Shown: piece by piece, positions 1-9,965 of the stretch | Layout of the letters: the number at the start of each line of letters is the position of its first letter | Numbering within the stretch: the first letter of the stretch is position 1 | Source: DASPKM01 sp963817075 | Lineage (GTDB): Bacteria > Bacteroidota > Bacteroidia > Chitinophagales > Chitinophagaceae | Direction of reading: 5' to 3' | NCBI GenBank assembly: GCA_963817075.1 | Contig: CAWFMT010000003.1 | Coordinates: 1,116,001 to 1,180,000 of the forward strand | DNA length: 64,000 nt | Program-made: the position numbers and the translations under genes | Notes under the pieces: generated by a model | Seen by the model: only the letters and a program-made list of their open reading frames with translations | The model's database searches: none | What the model was told of the DNA's origin: nothing

Positions 1-793
1 ATCTCTCAGCTGACCCAAAGACTGAGAATACCTTACTGAAGAAACTATGCAGAATTGGAAGTATCAGTTGGATTGGTGCAGCTTTTGGATTAGCCTGGAA
101 ATATTGTATGATGCGAATCGCTTTTGCGAGATCCTTACCGGCAACGGCTTCCTGCAATTCAAAGACATTAAAGTCCTTGCTGATACCGACATAATTTTCA
201 ATATCATCTTCACTGATATTCTTTCTTCCTCCCAGGTTTACAAGGATCTTTTCTATTTCGTTTGATATTCTGCTCAGATCATTTCCAATATGATCAACCA
301 ATAGAAGCAGTGCTTTGTGTGAGATGCTATATCCTTTGGAAATTACAAGATCATTGGTCCAATCGGGAAGCTGACTATCATATAATTTCTTACTGGTGAA
401 GACCTCTCCTTTCTCTTTCAAAAGTTTTGCAAACTTGGACCTGCCATCAACTTTTTTCTCCTTATAAGAAGCAATGAATATTGTTGATGAAAGAGGATTT
501 TCAACATAGAGTTCAAGTTTCTCAACCTCCCTCATTTGCTGTGCTTCTTTCAATAGCACTATCTGTCTTTCAGCAAACATGGGATATCTTCTGCAGGCAA
601 TCACCACTTCTGCCCAATTTGCGTCTTTTCCATAAAAAACTACTTTGTTAAAACCCGCTTCCGCTTCCGTTAAAATGTGGTTTTCTGCATAATTCATTAT
701 TTGATCTATAAAATATTCTTCTTCGCCTTCAAGCCAATAGATTGGCTTAAACTTATTTTTTCTCCATTCTCCGATTAACTTTTCTGCAGACAT
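1..793 (-). CDS. holA: DNA polymerase III subunit delta (partial, C-terminus outside window)
   Basis: The minus strand is open from an ATG at 791-793 to the left edge, giving about 264 residues. The protein begins MSAEKLIGEWRKNKFKPIYW followed by LEGEEEYFIDQIMNYAE, the usual N-terminal start of HolA (F-x-P-I/V-Y-x-L-x-G-E-E-x-x-F-I-D). Later segments fit the AAA+ lid region: LLLLVDHIGNDLSRISNEIEK, then FNVFELQEAVAGKDLAKA. HolA opens the beta sliding clamp as part of the clamp loader and acts in the cytoplasm at the replication fork. The family is about 330-345 residues long, so roughly the last 70 residues lie beyond the window. It is divergent from the downstream coiled-coil gene. Identification rests on family resemblance recognised by eye; it is fairly secure. 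Confidence 0.85.
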   Translation of the reverse strand, partial: MSAEKLIGEWRKNKFKPIYWLEGEEEYFIDQIMNYAENHILTEAEAGFNKVVFYGKDANWAEVVIACRRYPMFAERQIVLLKEAQQMREVEKLELYVENPLSSTIFIASYKEKKVDGRSKFAKLLKEKGEVFTSKKLYDSQLPDWTNDLVISKGYSISHKALLLLVDHIGNDLSRISNEIEKILVNLGGRKNISEDDIENYVGISKDFNVFELQEAVAGKDLAKAIRIIQYFQANPKAAPIQLILPILHSFFSKVFSVFGSAER

Positions 794-966
794 ATAATAT
801 AAGGCGCAATTTAACAGAAAGGAAGATTTCTACCCCTAATGAGTTGTCTTACAATATGCACACTGTGGACAACGTTTGTTATCGGGAAATTCTGGCATGG
901 TTTTGGACTTTTGGTGTTTACCTGTATAAACAAAAGAGTTTTCACTAAATAAAAAAACAATACTGT

Positions 967-1960
967 ATGAGTACTACCAATTATCCATCAGCAGCTAATG
1001 ATGCTAATGCCCCACGAAAAGATCCCAATAGAAGGGAATATAAGGGTGCCATCATCGGTGTGCTGGCCGTAGCATTGTTAGGTACATGGGGCTATTTGCT
1101 CTATGACAAAAACAAGACGTCTGAAACAATTCAGACACAGCAAACTCAAATTGAAAAAGTAACAGACGAAAAGAGTGATATCCAGAAGAATTTTGATGCA
1201 TCGCTTGCTCGTCTTGATTCACTGACTGGTTTCAATAATGAGCTGGAAGGAAAACTTTCAAATCGTAATACTGAAATCACAAAGTTGAAAACAGAGATTC
1301 GCACTATTCTTAATAAGAGGAATGCATCTCAGGCTGAGCTTACAAGAGCAAGAACGTTGATCACAACCTTAAATGAAAAGATCGGCAGTCTTGAGCAGGA
1401 AGTTGAGCGTCTAACTGGGGAAAATCAACAACTGACAGTTGAAAAAACTCAGCTAACAGCAGATAAAGAAGTTCTTTCTAAGACGTTGGATACTGCCAAC
1501 ATGGTGAAAGAATCTCAGGCTAAGACTATTGACGTAGCATCTACTTTATATGCTAATAACATCAATGTTCTTCCTGTGAATGAAAAAGGAAATGGCAAAG
1601 AAAAAGAAACAACAACTGCTAAGCGCGTTGATAAGCTAGTCATTTCTTTTGATGTTGATAATCGTATTGCCCAGTCAGGCTCTACTGAAGTATTTGTTTC
1701 CATAACTGGTCCTGATGGAAAACCAGTAACTGTTGAAGCACTAGGATCAGGAACATTCACTACTCGTGAAGAAGGTGATAAGTTCTTTACTTCTAAAGTT
1801 ACCAGTGGATATGGAAGCAGGTAAGAAAAGACATGTAGAATTTGCCTGGAAACAGAATAGCAAATTTGTGCCAGGTGCTTACAAGATCGAAGTATACCAC
1901 AATGGTTTCAAGATTGGAGAAGCAACAAGGAATTTGAAGAAAGGTGGATTGTTTAGCTAA
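967..1960 (+). CDS. Membrane-anchored coiled-coil protein (frameshifted near C-terminus)
   Basis: Function unknown. Residues 1-26 are a polar cytoplasmic start, 27-46 form one transmembrane helix (GAIIGVLAVALLGTWGYLLY), about 50-185 is a long coiled coil rich in E, K, Q, L and T, and from about 220 there is a beta-rich domain starting VDKLVISFDVDNRIAQSG. The first frame stops at 1822-1824 after 285 residues, but the +1 frame carries a convincing continuation (PVDMEAGKKRHVEFAWKQ and onward) to a stop at 1958-1960. Dropping one T in the GTTACC at about 1802-1807 joins them into a protein of about 330 residues reading SKVPVDMEAGKK. I infer a one-base error or a recent mutation. A good intrinsic terminator follows at 1991. 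Such proteins recur in Chitinophagaceae without an assigned role. Confidence 0.8.
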
Positions 1961-1990
1961 TTAAGGCTTACCAAAGTTTATCAATATATG

Positions 1991-2019
1991 GCCCCGGGTT
2001 TTTACCGGGGCTTTTTTTA
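1991..2019 (+). terminator. Intrinsic terminator after coiled-coil gene
   Basis: GCCCCGG at 1991-1997 and CCGGGGC at 2005-2011 form a 7-bp GC stem around a T-rich loop, followed directly by seven T residues (2012-2018). It lies 30 bp after the stop at 1960, supporting 1960 rather than 1824 as the real gene end. Confidence 0.85.
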
Positions 2020-2101
2020 TTTCGGAATTTCCAGGAATTTCGAAATTTTGGAATAGTGTGAAAGAAGTTTTTAGATTTCGAAATTTCCCAATCTCAAAAT
2101 T

Positions 2102-5100
2102 TCAATTATAGGATGCTCTTACTGAGGCCCTGCCAATATGAACTACACTCGCAGTGCCCGGTTTACGTCCTTCATATTGAATATTAGATCTCGAGATTAT
2201 TTGAAAGCCTCTTTGTAAGATCAAGGTTCCATAAAAAATTCTTTCCTGGAAGTAATCCATCAAGAATTATATAACTCACAGTTGAATTCAAACCATTGCT
2301 GGGGTCAGAAGTTTTGTATCCGAATATTGCTGAAGGTAAATTTTGACTGGATAGATGTGCTTTGAAGAATGTTGTACTTGATTTCTGAATTCAATGTATT
2401 TGAAGTGTAATGTTCTTTAAACCCTACTTCATTTTTCTTATCAGTGAATTTATATCCAAGGACCAATCTGAAATTCGATCCGCCGGTAAAGTTGTACGTG
2501 GCTCAATCGATGACTGTTGAATTCTATAATTCCTGTTATCAAATTTGGGATTGGAGGTATTCAAAGCATTTGATCCTCTTCTCCCAGTGAGATCAAATGC
2601 TATCAGTTTGCTGATGTTTAATCTGGTTCTGATCGTCCATTCATTCAGCTTTCTGCTCTCATATCCATAGGTCAGCAACGCTTTACCAGTATTTCTTGCA
2701 TTATTGATATCAAAGCCCCAGCGGGTACTAAACCGGTTGAAGGAAAACGTATTGATAAAAACTGAATTAAGAGTAATTAGTGATGTATCATTAAGTGGGG
2801 TTGCAAAAGGATTGAATTGCACAAGGCCTCTTGCCACTTCCTTCTTATTAATTTGCAGTGAAGTCTGGAGATTGATTCTTGCAACGAATTTTTGGAAAGG
2901 CTTCGCAGTGGACAAATTAATTACGGATCGCGGATTGAACCCGAGGCTGTAATTGAAATTGTTATAGTTCGCTTTTACAAATTCATTGGTTGGCGTAAAG
3001 ATCCTGATGTACTTGGCCTGATCCTGAAAAATTGCTATCTCAAATTCGTTTAATTGCTGAATCCCATCCTGATTGAAATCAATCCAGGTATATTCTCCTT
3101 GTCCTGCCGGTACTTCAAGGAAACTATAGTCCCTCTTTTGTTCCTGGCCCGCTCCCGCTTCATAGAGAAGATTGCCATTGATAAGACCCTTCCATTCATT
3201 CACTTCATATTCTACCCGTCCAAGCAGACTATTATCCGATCTCTGAGAAGTCACATCAGGTCTGATCACATCCAGGTTTCGATAGGTTGTATTAAATCTG
3301 AATCTGTGTTTTGGGCTTTTGAGTAATTCAACAAAGAGGTTGATATTATTACTTCTATCCCCTTTCACAAGATCCTTACCAAATGGATATTGGTCGGACC
3401 GATTGAAGTAAACAACCCCCCAGCGATTTTCCTTATTAATATTGGATTTCCAGGCGGCCTGGATGGTTTTAAATGAGAAAGCTAAAGGAGATATGGTATC
3501 ATTTATTTTATTCCGGACCTCGTTATGTTCAAGAGCATAACTAAGAGTAAGAGAATTGTTCGCCAGCTTTGGAAAAATCTTTGAAACATTCAGACTGGGA
3601 CGAAGAAAGTATCCTTTATTCACGTTACTATTGAAGTTGGAAATGCTGACATTGTTATTGAATTGCCAGGTTTTTATCTTCTGCACATGTTGAAAAATAT
3701 TCCGGATCCCTGTGAAATCACTCCCTCTTATATACCCCATCAATTGATACCTCAACAGATTGTTGTTAGTGCCTGACATTGAAACTGCACCGGTATAGAT
3801 ATGTTCATTTGCAGGTTGAACAATTAATGGCAGGCCCCAATCTCTCGTGAATTCTACATTCCTAAGTCTTTCAATCGGTCTAAAGCTGGATTCAACAAAT
3901 TCATATCCCAGGTCTGTAATGATATTTCGCTGTCGTGAAACAGGCTTTGTATTCTTGAAATTAAATTTCGCAGCATAGCCTTTATCATTCCCTTTATCTC
4001 TGGTGGAGAATGTATTCACATCATAAGTACTCATTGCAAATTCTGAAGTGAGCAATGAATTCTTAGACATCACATATTCCATCCCAAGACTAACGATCTG
4101 TTGTTTCTTAGGAGTGACCAGGAAGACTGCGGGTTCAAACCTTCCCTGGAGTTGACCATTAATTGGCTGAACCCATCTGTAAACTTTTCCATTGGCGCCG
4201 TTAAAGTCAGGGACATAATTTCCATTTCCCTGCCCTACGTCAATAAATGAAAGACTGTATATGGCGCTGTCAGGATTAGTAGAATATACATAGATCGAAT
4301 CCGGCGAGGTTATCCCAGCATAGATGGTATCTATTTTTTTATATAGGATCTTTCCAACGCTGAATGTATCGGTTGCCGCAATTGGGTAGAATGCACGGTT
4401 TATGCTATCCCCGATGGTATTTAAGAATATTTTCTGACTTGGATCCAGGGTTTGATTTATTGGTGAGTTTTTTGCATCACTGTTATTGAATGCTGCAAGT
4501 TTTAGTTTGAACCTGTTATTGAAATTGGTTTCATTATAGAGATAAAGATTGGCATTGAGAAAATTTCTGTCGGCATATTCAAATTCAACCTGTATTCTTC
4601 TATCCTTCGTGATCATCCTTGTAGGCATGAACGTAATCTCAGCAGTATTATAATTGATAATATAATCCCTGTCTTCACCTCGCTGAAGCAGTTCTCCATC
4701 TATATACACTCGCTCCGTTCCGGCGAGTACCACAAAGAAAAATTCATTATTTGCGCCTTGCAGTCGATAAGGTCCCTGGTTTCCTTCCTGACCCTGAAAT
4801 ATGTTGCGGGTAAATTTTCCTTTAGCTATCGATCCACTCACCAATGTACGGTTGGTAGTTGTTTTTGAAATATTAGAAGTGTGATCGAAGGCAGCGCCCT
4901 GCAATCTTTTATAAAAGTTCAAAAAATAATTCTGATTCTGTCTGATGTCGATATCACCAAGATTTAACTGCCAGTTGTTTTTTTTGAATTGAAGAAATAT
5001 CCTGTCGAATTCATTTAGTTGTTGAGTTGTACCGTCTGGCTGGATCGGAATATTATTGTCAGTAATGGCTGCAGCTATTTCTATACTATCGGCCAGAAAC

Positions 5101-5603
5101 CCGCTCAATTGCAGGTTTAGGTTAGATGTAACCACTGCATCCTGGCTATTTCCAAATGCGATCCCTCTTCCAAAACTTCCATTATAGTTGATATTCCCAA
5201 AATTGAAGAATCGATCTTCCCTCCGCTCTGCTTTATTGTCGAATACAAAAGGCTGAACCAGAAAATAATTGGAAATACTATCATAGTCGAACCTCCTGGC
5301 GATTGCATTTAATTTCATTGGAAATACCCGGTAGGTAACGAAGACGCTATCAAGATTTGGTTTTAACTTCCAAACCAGCCTTGCATTTACCGGATCCAAA
5401 TGGTAGGCAGAATCCGAAATAGACCTGATTGAAAAAGTTTTGGAGACTATGCTTAGGGTATCCAGAGAGAGTGTATCAGACCGTGTAGAAATCCATTTTT
5501 GCCTGAGATTGGAGGCCGGTCTCTTTTGATTTGGGACCTGAGCCTTAAGGACTTGGCAAAGCAGTAAGCAGGAAGTAAGTGTTATGATGGTTCTGACCAA
5601 CAA
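2102..5603 (-). CDS. Very large outer-membrane beta-barrel protein, frameshifted at its 3' end
   Basis: The main reading frame (5603 to 2424) gives 1059 residues with a signal peptide (MLVRTIITLTSCLLLCQVLKA/Q). Alternating aromatic/polar strands run through most of the protein, as in a Bacteroidota outer-membrane barrel. The stretches FGNINYNGSFGRGIAFGNSQ, QLSGFLADSIEIAAAITDNN, and GEDRDYIINYNTAEITFMP resemble SprA-like surface proteins of this phylum; exact function is unknown. The frame ends artificially at 2424. The remaining roughly 110-130 residues are legible in three successive frames: FTGGSNFRLVLGYKFTDKK (shift near 2488), AIFGYKTSDPSN...VSYIILDGLLPGKNFLW (shift near 2330), and IQYEGRKPGTASVVHIGRAS ending ASYN with stop at 2102-2104 (shift near 2183). 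The first shift fits loss of one T from a T run. Full length would be about 1165 residues. Confidence 0.75.
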
Positions 5604-5705
5604 ATCCGGTTTTTCTATAAGCGTCTAAATTTAGGATTTATTGCCCGTTAATTCCCTGTAATTCAATACATAAATTGGAAAAGGCTAATTATCGTTGGCC
5701 CTTTA

Positions 5706-5734
5706 AATTTGAAAATTTGAGAATTTGAGAATTT
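5706..5734. repeat. Tandem AATTTGA-word repeat downstream of sdhB
   Basis: The stretch is built from repeats of the words AATTTGAAA and AATTTGAGA. The same words make up the inverted repeats around the four-helix-bundle gene at 6622-6649 and 7120-7147. Confidence 0.7.
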
Positions 5735-5736
5735 CT

Positions 5737-5815
5737 TGCCTGCTGCGCAGTCAAGCAGGGAAAATGAACATAACCCTTGCGAGACTTCGCGTCCTGGCTT
5801 ATTTGCAGTTAAATT
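5737..5815. repeat. Degenerate 3'-end element with small palindrome
   Basis: Positions 5738-5762 hold a hairpin, TTGCCTGCTGCGCAGTCAAG followed by CAGGG, related to the palindromes nested at 30709-30732 and 34919-34944. It is followed by CCTTGCGAGACTTCGCGTCC...TTTGCAGTTAAA, a decayed half of the commonest intergenic element of this window. The element ends 11 bp from the sdhB stop. Confidence 0.6.
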
Positions 5816-5825
5816 TTAATCCCTA

Positions 5826-6590
5826 TTATTTCTCAACAGTCAATCCCGCTACGAGGTATTCGGCATTGAGCCTTGAAATATTCGTGATTGAAATTTCCTT
5901 GGGACAAACTGCTTCGCAAGCCCCGGTGAAAGTGCAGGAACCGAATCCTTCTTTATCCATTTGAGCAACCATGTTCAGGGCGCGACTCTTTTTTTCTGGT
6001 TTCCCTTGAGGAAGTAAAGCAAGGTGAGCAACTTTAGCTGAGAGGAAAAGCATGGCAGAACTGTTCTTGCAGGCTGCAACGCACGCGCCGCATCCGATGC
6101 AGGCTGCCGCTGCAAATGAGGCATCAGCACTATCCTTTTCAATTGGAATTGTATTTCCATCCACTGCATTGCCGGTATTTACCGAGATAAAACCACCAGC
6201 TTCAATTATTCGATCAAAAGATGTTCTATCAACAACTAGGTCTTTTATGACAGGAAATGAATTTGATCTCCAGGGTTCAACAACTATTCTATCGCCATTT
6301 TTGAAGGCGCGCATATGGAGCTGGCAAGTCGTGGTTGCATGCCAGGGACCATGTGGTCTTCCGTTAATATGCATTGAACAAGCACCACAAATTCCCTCTC
6401 TGCAATCATGATCAAAAGCAATAGGATCTTTTCCTTCCAGGATGAGTCGCTCATTGAGTACATCAAACATTTCGAGAAAAGACATTTCAGAAGAAATATC
6501 CTTTACATCATAAGTTTCAAATGTTCCCTTATCGGATCCGTTCTTTTGTCTCCAAACTTCCAGGGTGAGGTTCATTGAATAATGCTCCAT
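5826..6590 (-). CDS. sdhB: Succinate dehydrogenase / fumarate reductase iron-sulfur subunit
   Basis: This 254-residue subunit carries electrons between the flavin of SdhA and the quinone at SdhC. The [2Fe-2S] ligands are C63, C68, C71 (CREGICGAC) and C89. The C-terminal ferredoxin half has CIGCGACVAAC (C164, C167, C170, C174) and CTFTGACEAVCPK (C219, C225, C229), which supply the [4Fe-4S] and [3Fe-4S] centres. The length is normal for the Bacteroidota type. It is the last gene of sdhC-sdhA-sdhB, but here an unrelated gene flanked by inverted repeats separates it from sdhA by 555 bp. Whether it is read from the sdhC promoter through the insertion or has its own promoter cannot be told. The enzyme could work as fumarate reductase; the sequence alone does not decide. 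Confidence 0.96.
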   Translation of the reverse strand: MEHYSMNLTLEVWRQKNGSDKGTFETYDVKDISSEMSFLEMFDVLNERLILEGKDPIAFDHDCREGICGACSMHINGRPHGPWHATTTCQLHMRAFKNGDRIVVEPWRSNSFPVIKDLVVDRTSFDRIIEAGGFISVNTGNAVDGNTIPIEKDSADASFAAAACIGCGACVAACKNSSAMLFLSAKVAHLALLPQGKPEKKSRALNMVAQMDKEGFGSCTFTGACEAVCPKEISITNISRLNAEYLVAGLTVEK

Positions 6591-6621
6591 ATCAATTTGA
6601 AAATTTGAGATTCAATTTGAG

Positions 6622-6649
6622 AATTTGAGAATTTGAAAATTTGAAAATG
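6622..6649 (+). repeat. Left 28-bp inverted repeat of the S23 cassette
   Basis: Begins AATTTGAGAATTTGAAAATT and ends TGAAAATG. It is the perfect reverse complement of 7120-7147 and lies between the four-helix-bundle gene stop (6653) and the sdhB start (6590). Confidence 0.85.
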
Positions 6650-6652
6650 AAA

Positions 6653-7042
6653 TCAAATCTTAACTCCTTTTGATGAAGAAATAATTTTAGACAGTATCCT
6701 AATTATCGCTTCAAGTTTTACTCCAAGGTCGGGCTCATAACCATAATCTTTGCTGCATTCGCAAAGTGTAAGCCAATATTTCGTTTCACTAGCCTCTTTT
6801 GCTGCTATCTTCATTTTATGTATGAAATCAGCCTTGCTTTCGGCATTCTGCGCTTCAAGTATGTTAGCTCCTATAGCTGTTGCTGATCGAAATAATTGCT
6901 TTGCAATAATGTATTTTTGGTTCTTCATCAAAAATTCACAATACCTCATCACAGCCAAAGAAAATTCTATTGCCCTATTAACAATAATGTTATCACGATC
7001 GTTCCTCATAAATTGTTCATTGATGTTACAATCAAACATCAA
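6653..7042 (-). CDS. Four-helix-bundle protein (S23 / 23S rRNA intervening-sequence type)
   Basis: The product is 129 residues from the first ATG, or 118 from the in-frame ATG at 7007-7009 (MRNDRDNIIVNRAIEFS), which fits the family's usual 115-125 residues better. It shows the typical pattern of this family: FSLAVMRYCEFL, then AKQLFRSATAIGANILEAQNA, then FIHKMKIAAKEASETKYWL, forming four amphipathic helices. The family was first seen inside 23S rRNA intervening sequences of spirochaetes, but many members, like this one, are free-standing; their biochemical role is not established. The gene sits between sdhA and sdhB inside a perfect 28-bp inverted repeat, which suggests it arrived as a cassette. 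It is transcribed in the same direction as the sdh genes. Confidence 0.88.
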   Translation of the reverse strand: MMFDCNINEQFMRNDRDNIIVNRAIEFSLAVMRYCEFLMKNQKYIIAKQLFRSATAIGANILEAQNAESKADFIHKMKIAAKEASETKYWLTLCECSKDYGYEPDLGVKLEAIIRILSKIISSSKGVKI

Positions 7043-7119
7043 AAATTGAACAATTTGCTTATTAAACTCAACTGCAAACGGAAATTGCCGAATACCATAT
7101 CCACAATCTCCGACACTTC

Positions 7120-7147
7120 CATTTTCAAATTTTCAAATTCTCAAATT
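7120..7147 (-). repeat. Right 28-bp inverted repeat of the S23 cassette
   Basis: Exact reverse complement of 6622-6649. Its inner end is 78 bp upstream of the four-helix-bundle gene and its outer end overlaps the first two bases of the sdhA stop codon (7146-7148). Confidence 0.85.
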
Positions 7148-9119
7148 ATTTATAACTTCTCTGGCTCGGATGCGCCACCTCAAACAACAACTCCTCCTTA
7201 TGTAATTGCCAATCATGATCAGCCTTGAGCTCCCATGCAGCAACGTAACTAAAGTTGGTGTCATCGCGCTTTGCCTCTCCTTCTTCAGTTTGCATTTCTT
7301 CTCTGAAATGACCACCGCAGCTTTCCTTTCTGTGTAAAGCATCGATGCACATCAGTTCTCCTAGTTCAATAAAATCCGCAACGCGATTTGCTTTATCAAG
7401 TTCAGGATTCATCTCATTGACTCCACCTGGTATTCGAACATCCTTCCAAAATTCTTCTTTTAATGCGCGGATCTCCTGTATCGCTTGATTTAACCCAGCT
7501 TCATTTCTTGCCATTCCGCATTTATCCCACATGATCTTACCGAGTCGCTTATGGAAACTTTCAACTGTTTGCGAACCCTTAATATTCAATAGATGGTTGA
7601 TCCTGTCACTCACATTCTTTTCCGCGGCAATAAAGGCAGGATGATCAAGCGGTGTAGGTTGTGTCCTAATTTCTTCTGACAAATAATTTCCAATTGTATA
7701 TGGAATTTCGAAATATCCATCTGCTAATCCTTGCATGAGAGCTGAAGCACCCAACCTGTTTGCACCATGATCACTGAAATTTGCTTCTCCCATTGAATAC
7801 AATCCAGGAACAGTGGTCATCAACTCATAATCAACCCAGAGTCCACCCATCGTATAATGTACGGCCGGGTAAATTCTCATTGGAGTTTCATATGGATTTT
7901 CACCGGTGATCTTTTCATACATATCGAAAAGATTTCCATATTTCTCTTTTACAACGTCTTTTCCTAATTGTATGATTGCTTTTTCATCGGATGCGTCCAG
8001 CCCTTTTTTACCTGCTTCTATCCTTCCATATCTCTTAATGGCATCTGCATAATCAAGGAAGACTGCCTGTTTTGAACTTCCAACTCCATATCCCGCATCA
8101 CATCTTTCCTTTGCCGCTCTTGATGCAACATCACGAGGAACAAGGTTGCCGAAGGCAGGATACCTTCTTTCCAGGTAATAATCTCGCTCCTCTTCCGGTA
8201 TATCACTTGGTTTACGTGTATCACCTTGCTTTTTTGGAACCCAGATCCTGCCATCATTTCTTAAAGACTCACTCATCAGCGTCAACTTTGATTGATGATC
8301 GCCTGTGACAGGAATACATGTTGGATGGATCTGCGTAAAGCAAGGATTCCCAAAAAAAGCACCTTTCTTATGAGCTTTCCAAATAGCAGTTACATTGCTG
8401 CCCATCGCATTTGTGGAGAGATAAAAAACGTTCCCGTATCCTCCGCTGCATAATAAAACTGCATGACCAAAATGTCGTTCAAGTTTACCGGAAATAAGGT
8501 CTCTTGCAATGATGCCCCTGGCTTTGCCATCGATGACTACAACATCGAGCATTTCATGCCTTGAATACATTTCAACAGTTCCTAAAGCGATCTGCCTTTC
8601 AAGTGCCTGGTATGCTCCGATCAATAATTGCTGGCCTGTCTGGCCGGCGGCATAAAACGTTCTTTGTACCTGGGTGCCTCCAAACGATCGGTTACTTAAT
8701 AATCCTCCATATTCACGGGCGAATGGAACACCCTGCGCAACACACTGGTCAATGATATCAACACTTACTTCTGCCAGTCTGTAAACATTTCCTTCTCTTG
8801 CGCGATAGTCACCTCCCTTGATTGTATCGTAGAATAACCGAAATACAGAATCTCCGTCATTTTGATAATTTTTCGCAGCATTAATTCCTCCCTGTGCTGC
8901 AATTGAATGGGCCCTTCTTGGAGAATCCTGAAAACAAAATGCTTTTACCTTATACCCAAGTTCACCAAGCGTTGCGGCTGCTGAAGCGCCTGCTAATCCT
9001 GTTCCAATTACAATGATCTCAAGCTTGCGCTTATTAGCTGGATTGACCAGTTTACAGGTTGACTTATAAGTCTCCCATTTCTTCTCTAATGGACCGGCTG
9101 GTATTTTTGAATTCAGCAT
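7146..9119 (-). CDS. sdhA: Succinate dehydrogenase / fumarate reductase flavoprotein subunit
   Basis: This 657-residue catalytic subunit interconverts succinate and fumarate. The Rossmann start IIVIGTGLAGASAAATLG (GTGLAG at 39-44) binds FAD, and HSIAAQGGINAA from H71 is the family's FAD-attachment segment. Further landmarks are the substrate-site segments QIHPTCIP, NLVPRDVASRA, MGGLWVDYE and GASALMQGLADG. The C-terminal helical domain and the REEMQTEEGEAKRDDTNF tail are typical of the long Bacteroidota/epsilon-type enzymes. The gene lies 55 bp downstream of sdhC. Its stop codon overlaps the right inverted repeat of the S23 cassette, so the cassette begins exactly where the gene ends. Confidence 0.97.
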   Translation of the reverse strand: MLNSKIPAGPLEKKWETYKSTCKLVNPANKRKLEIIVIGTGLAGASAAATLGELGYKVKAFCFQDSPRRAHSIAAQGGINAAKNYQNDGDSVFRLFYDTIKGGDYRAREGNVYRLAEVSVDIIDQCVAQGVPFAREYGGLLSNRSFGGTQVQRTFYAAGQTGQQLLIGAYQALERQIALGTVEMYSRHEMLDVVVIDGKARGIIARDLISGKLERHFGHAVLLCSGGYGNVFYLSTNAMGSNVTAIWKAHKKGAFFGNPCFTQIHPTCIPVTGDHQSKLTLMSESLRNDGRIWVPKKQGDTRKPSDIPEEERDYYLERRYPAFGNLVPRDVASRAAKERCDAGYGVGSSKQAVFLDYADAIKRYGRIEAGKKGLDASDEKAIIQLGKDVVKEKYGNLFDMYEKITGENPYETPMRIYPAVHYTMGGLWVDYELMTTVPGLYSMGEANFSDHGANRLGASALMQGLADGYFEIPYTIGNYLSEEIRTQPTPLDHPAFIAAEKNVSDRINHLLNIKGSQTVESFHKRLGKIMWDKCGMARNEAGLNQAIQEIRALKEEFWKDVRIPGGVNEMNPELDKANRVADFIELGELMCIDALHRKESCGGHFREEMQTEEGEAKRDDTNFSYVAAWELKADHDWQLHKEELLFEVAHPSQRSYK

Positions 9120-9174
9120 AAGATCAAAATGTACTAATGATGTTATCTAAGGTCAGGCTCTGAACTAAATATTT

Positions 9175-9888
9175 TCACTCTATCCATCGCAAATAAATGC
9201 TTATTGGCATCATCGCAAATGTGAGTGGAACAATTATTGAAAATGCTGTTCCTGTAAACTTTATCAGCTTTATATATTTGTTATTATGCACTCCCAGGGT
9301 TCTGAAAGAACTTTGAAATCCATGCATTAGATGGTATGCGAGAGAAACACAACCGATCACATACAAGATCACAACAACCAGGTTGTCCTGAAATACCTGA
9401 AGCATTAAGGCATAGAGATCATGATATTCCTTATTTGGATTACTTGTATAAACTACGGGTGAGAGTGGATCTATGCTGCCTATACCTCCCAGACGTGAAT
9501 GAGTCCAGAAATGGTTGACATGCATGATAAGAAACAATAGTAGCAGGGTTCCAAGCAATCCCATCGTGCGACTATACCATTTACTTCCTCTGTTGCCAAG
9601 ATTGATCTTATATCCCTTTCCTCTTCTTGTCAAATTCCTGGTTTCCAAAACATATCCCTGAACAATGTGAATGATAAATCCAATGAAAAGACCAACTTCA
9701 AGTATTCTGACAACAATGGTTGCTCCCATAAAATGGGCCGCCTTATTGAACATTTCTCCATTATCATTGGCCCAGATACAAGCATTAAGTCCAGCGTGAA
9801 TCACAAGGAATGAGATAAGAAAAAGACCCGTTAAAGCCATTACTAATTTCTTGCCTATGGAAGAAGTGAAGAAGTCAGACCATTTCAT
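9175..9888 (-). CDS. sdhC: Succinate dehydrogenase cytochrome b subunit
   Basis: This 237-residue membrane anchor of the SdhCAB complex passes electrons to quinone. Five transmembrane helices are visible at about 14-36, 56-82, 106-126, 165-190 and 209-232. Histidines inside helices at H31, H74, H123 and H186/H189 are candidates for the axial ligands of two b haems, as in the single-subunit anchor of Bacteroidota, Bacillus and epsilon-proteobacterial complexes. No separate sdhD is present, which is normal for this type. It is the first gene of the sdh operon and diverges from accD. A -7 box, TATTTTTG on the minus strand at 9966-9973, lies about 78 bp upstream of the ATG. Confidence 0.95.
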   Translation of the reverse strand: MKWSDFFTSSIGKKLVMALTGLFLISFLVIHAGLNACIWANDNGEMFNKAAHFMGATIVVRILEVGLFIGFIIHIVQGYVLETRNLTRRGKGYKINLGNRGSKWYSRTMGLLGTLLLLFLIMHVNHFWTHSRLGGIGSIDPLSPVVYTSNPNKEYHDLYALMLQVFQDNLVVVILYVIGCVSLAYHLMHGFQSSFRTLGVHNNKYIKLIKFTGTAFSIIVPLTFAMMPISIYLRWIE

Positions 9889-9965
9889 TTTGTATGATTT
9901 ATGCTGTTTCCATCTCTAAGTGTCTGAATCGATTATCGAAGGCTCCAGGCAATTTTCAAATCGCA

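Noticed and set aside
1800..1824. Programmed +1 frameshifting in the coiled-coil gene
   Set aside because: There is no slippery site or downstream structure, and similar breaks occur in many unrelated genes of the window, so an indel is simpler.
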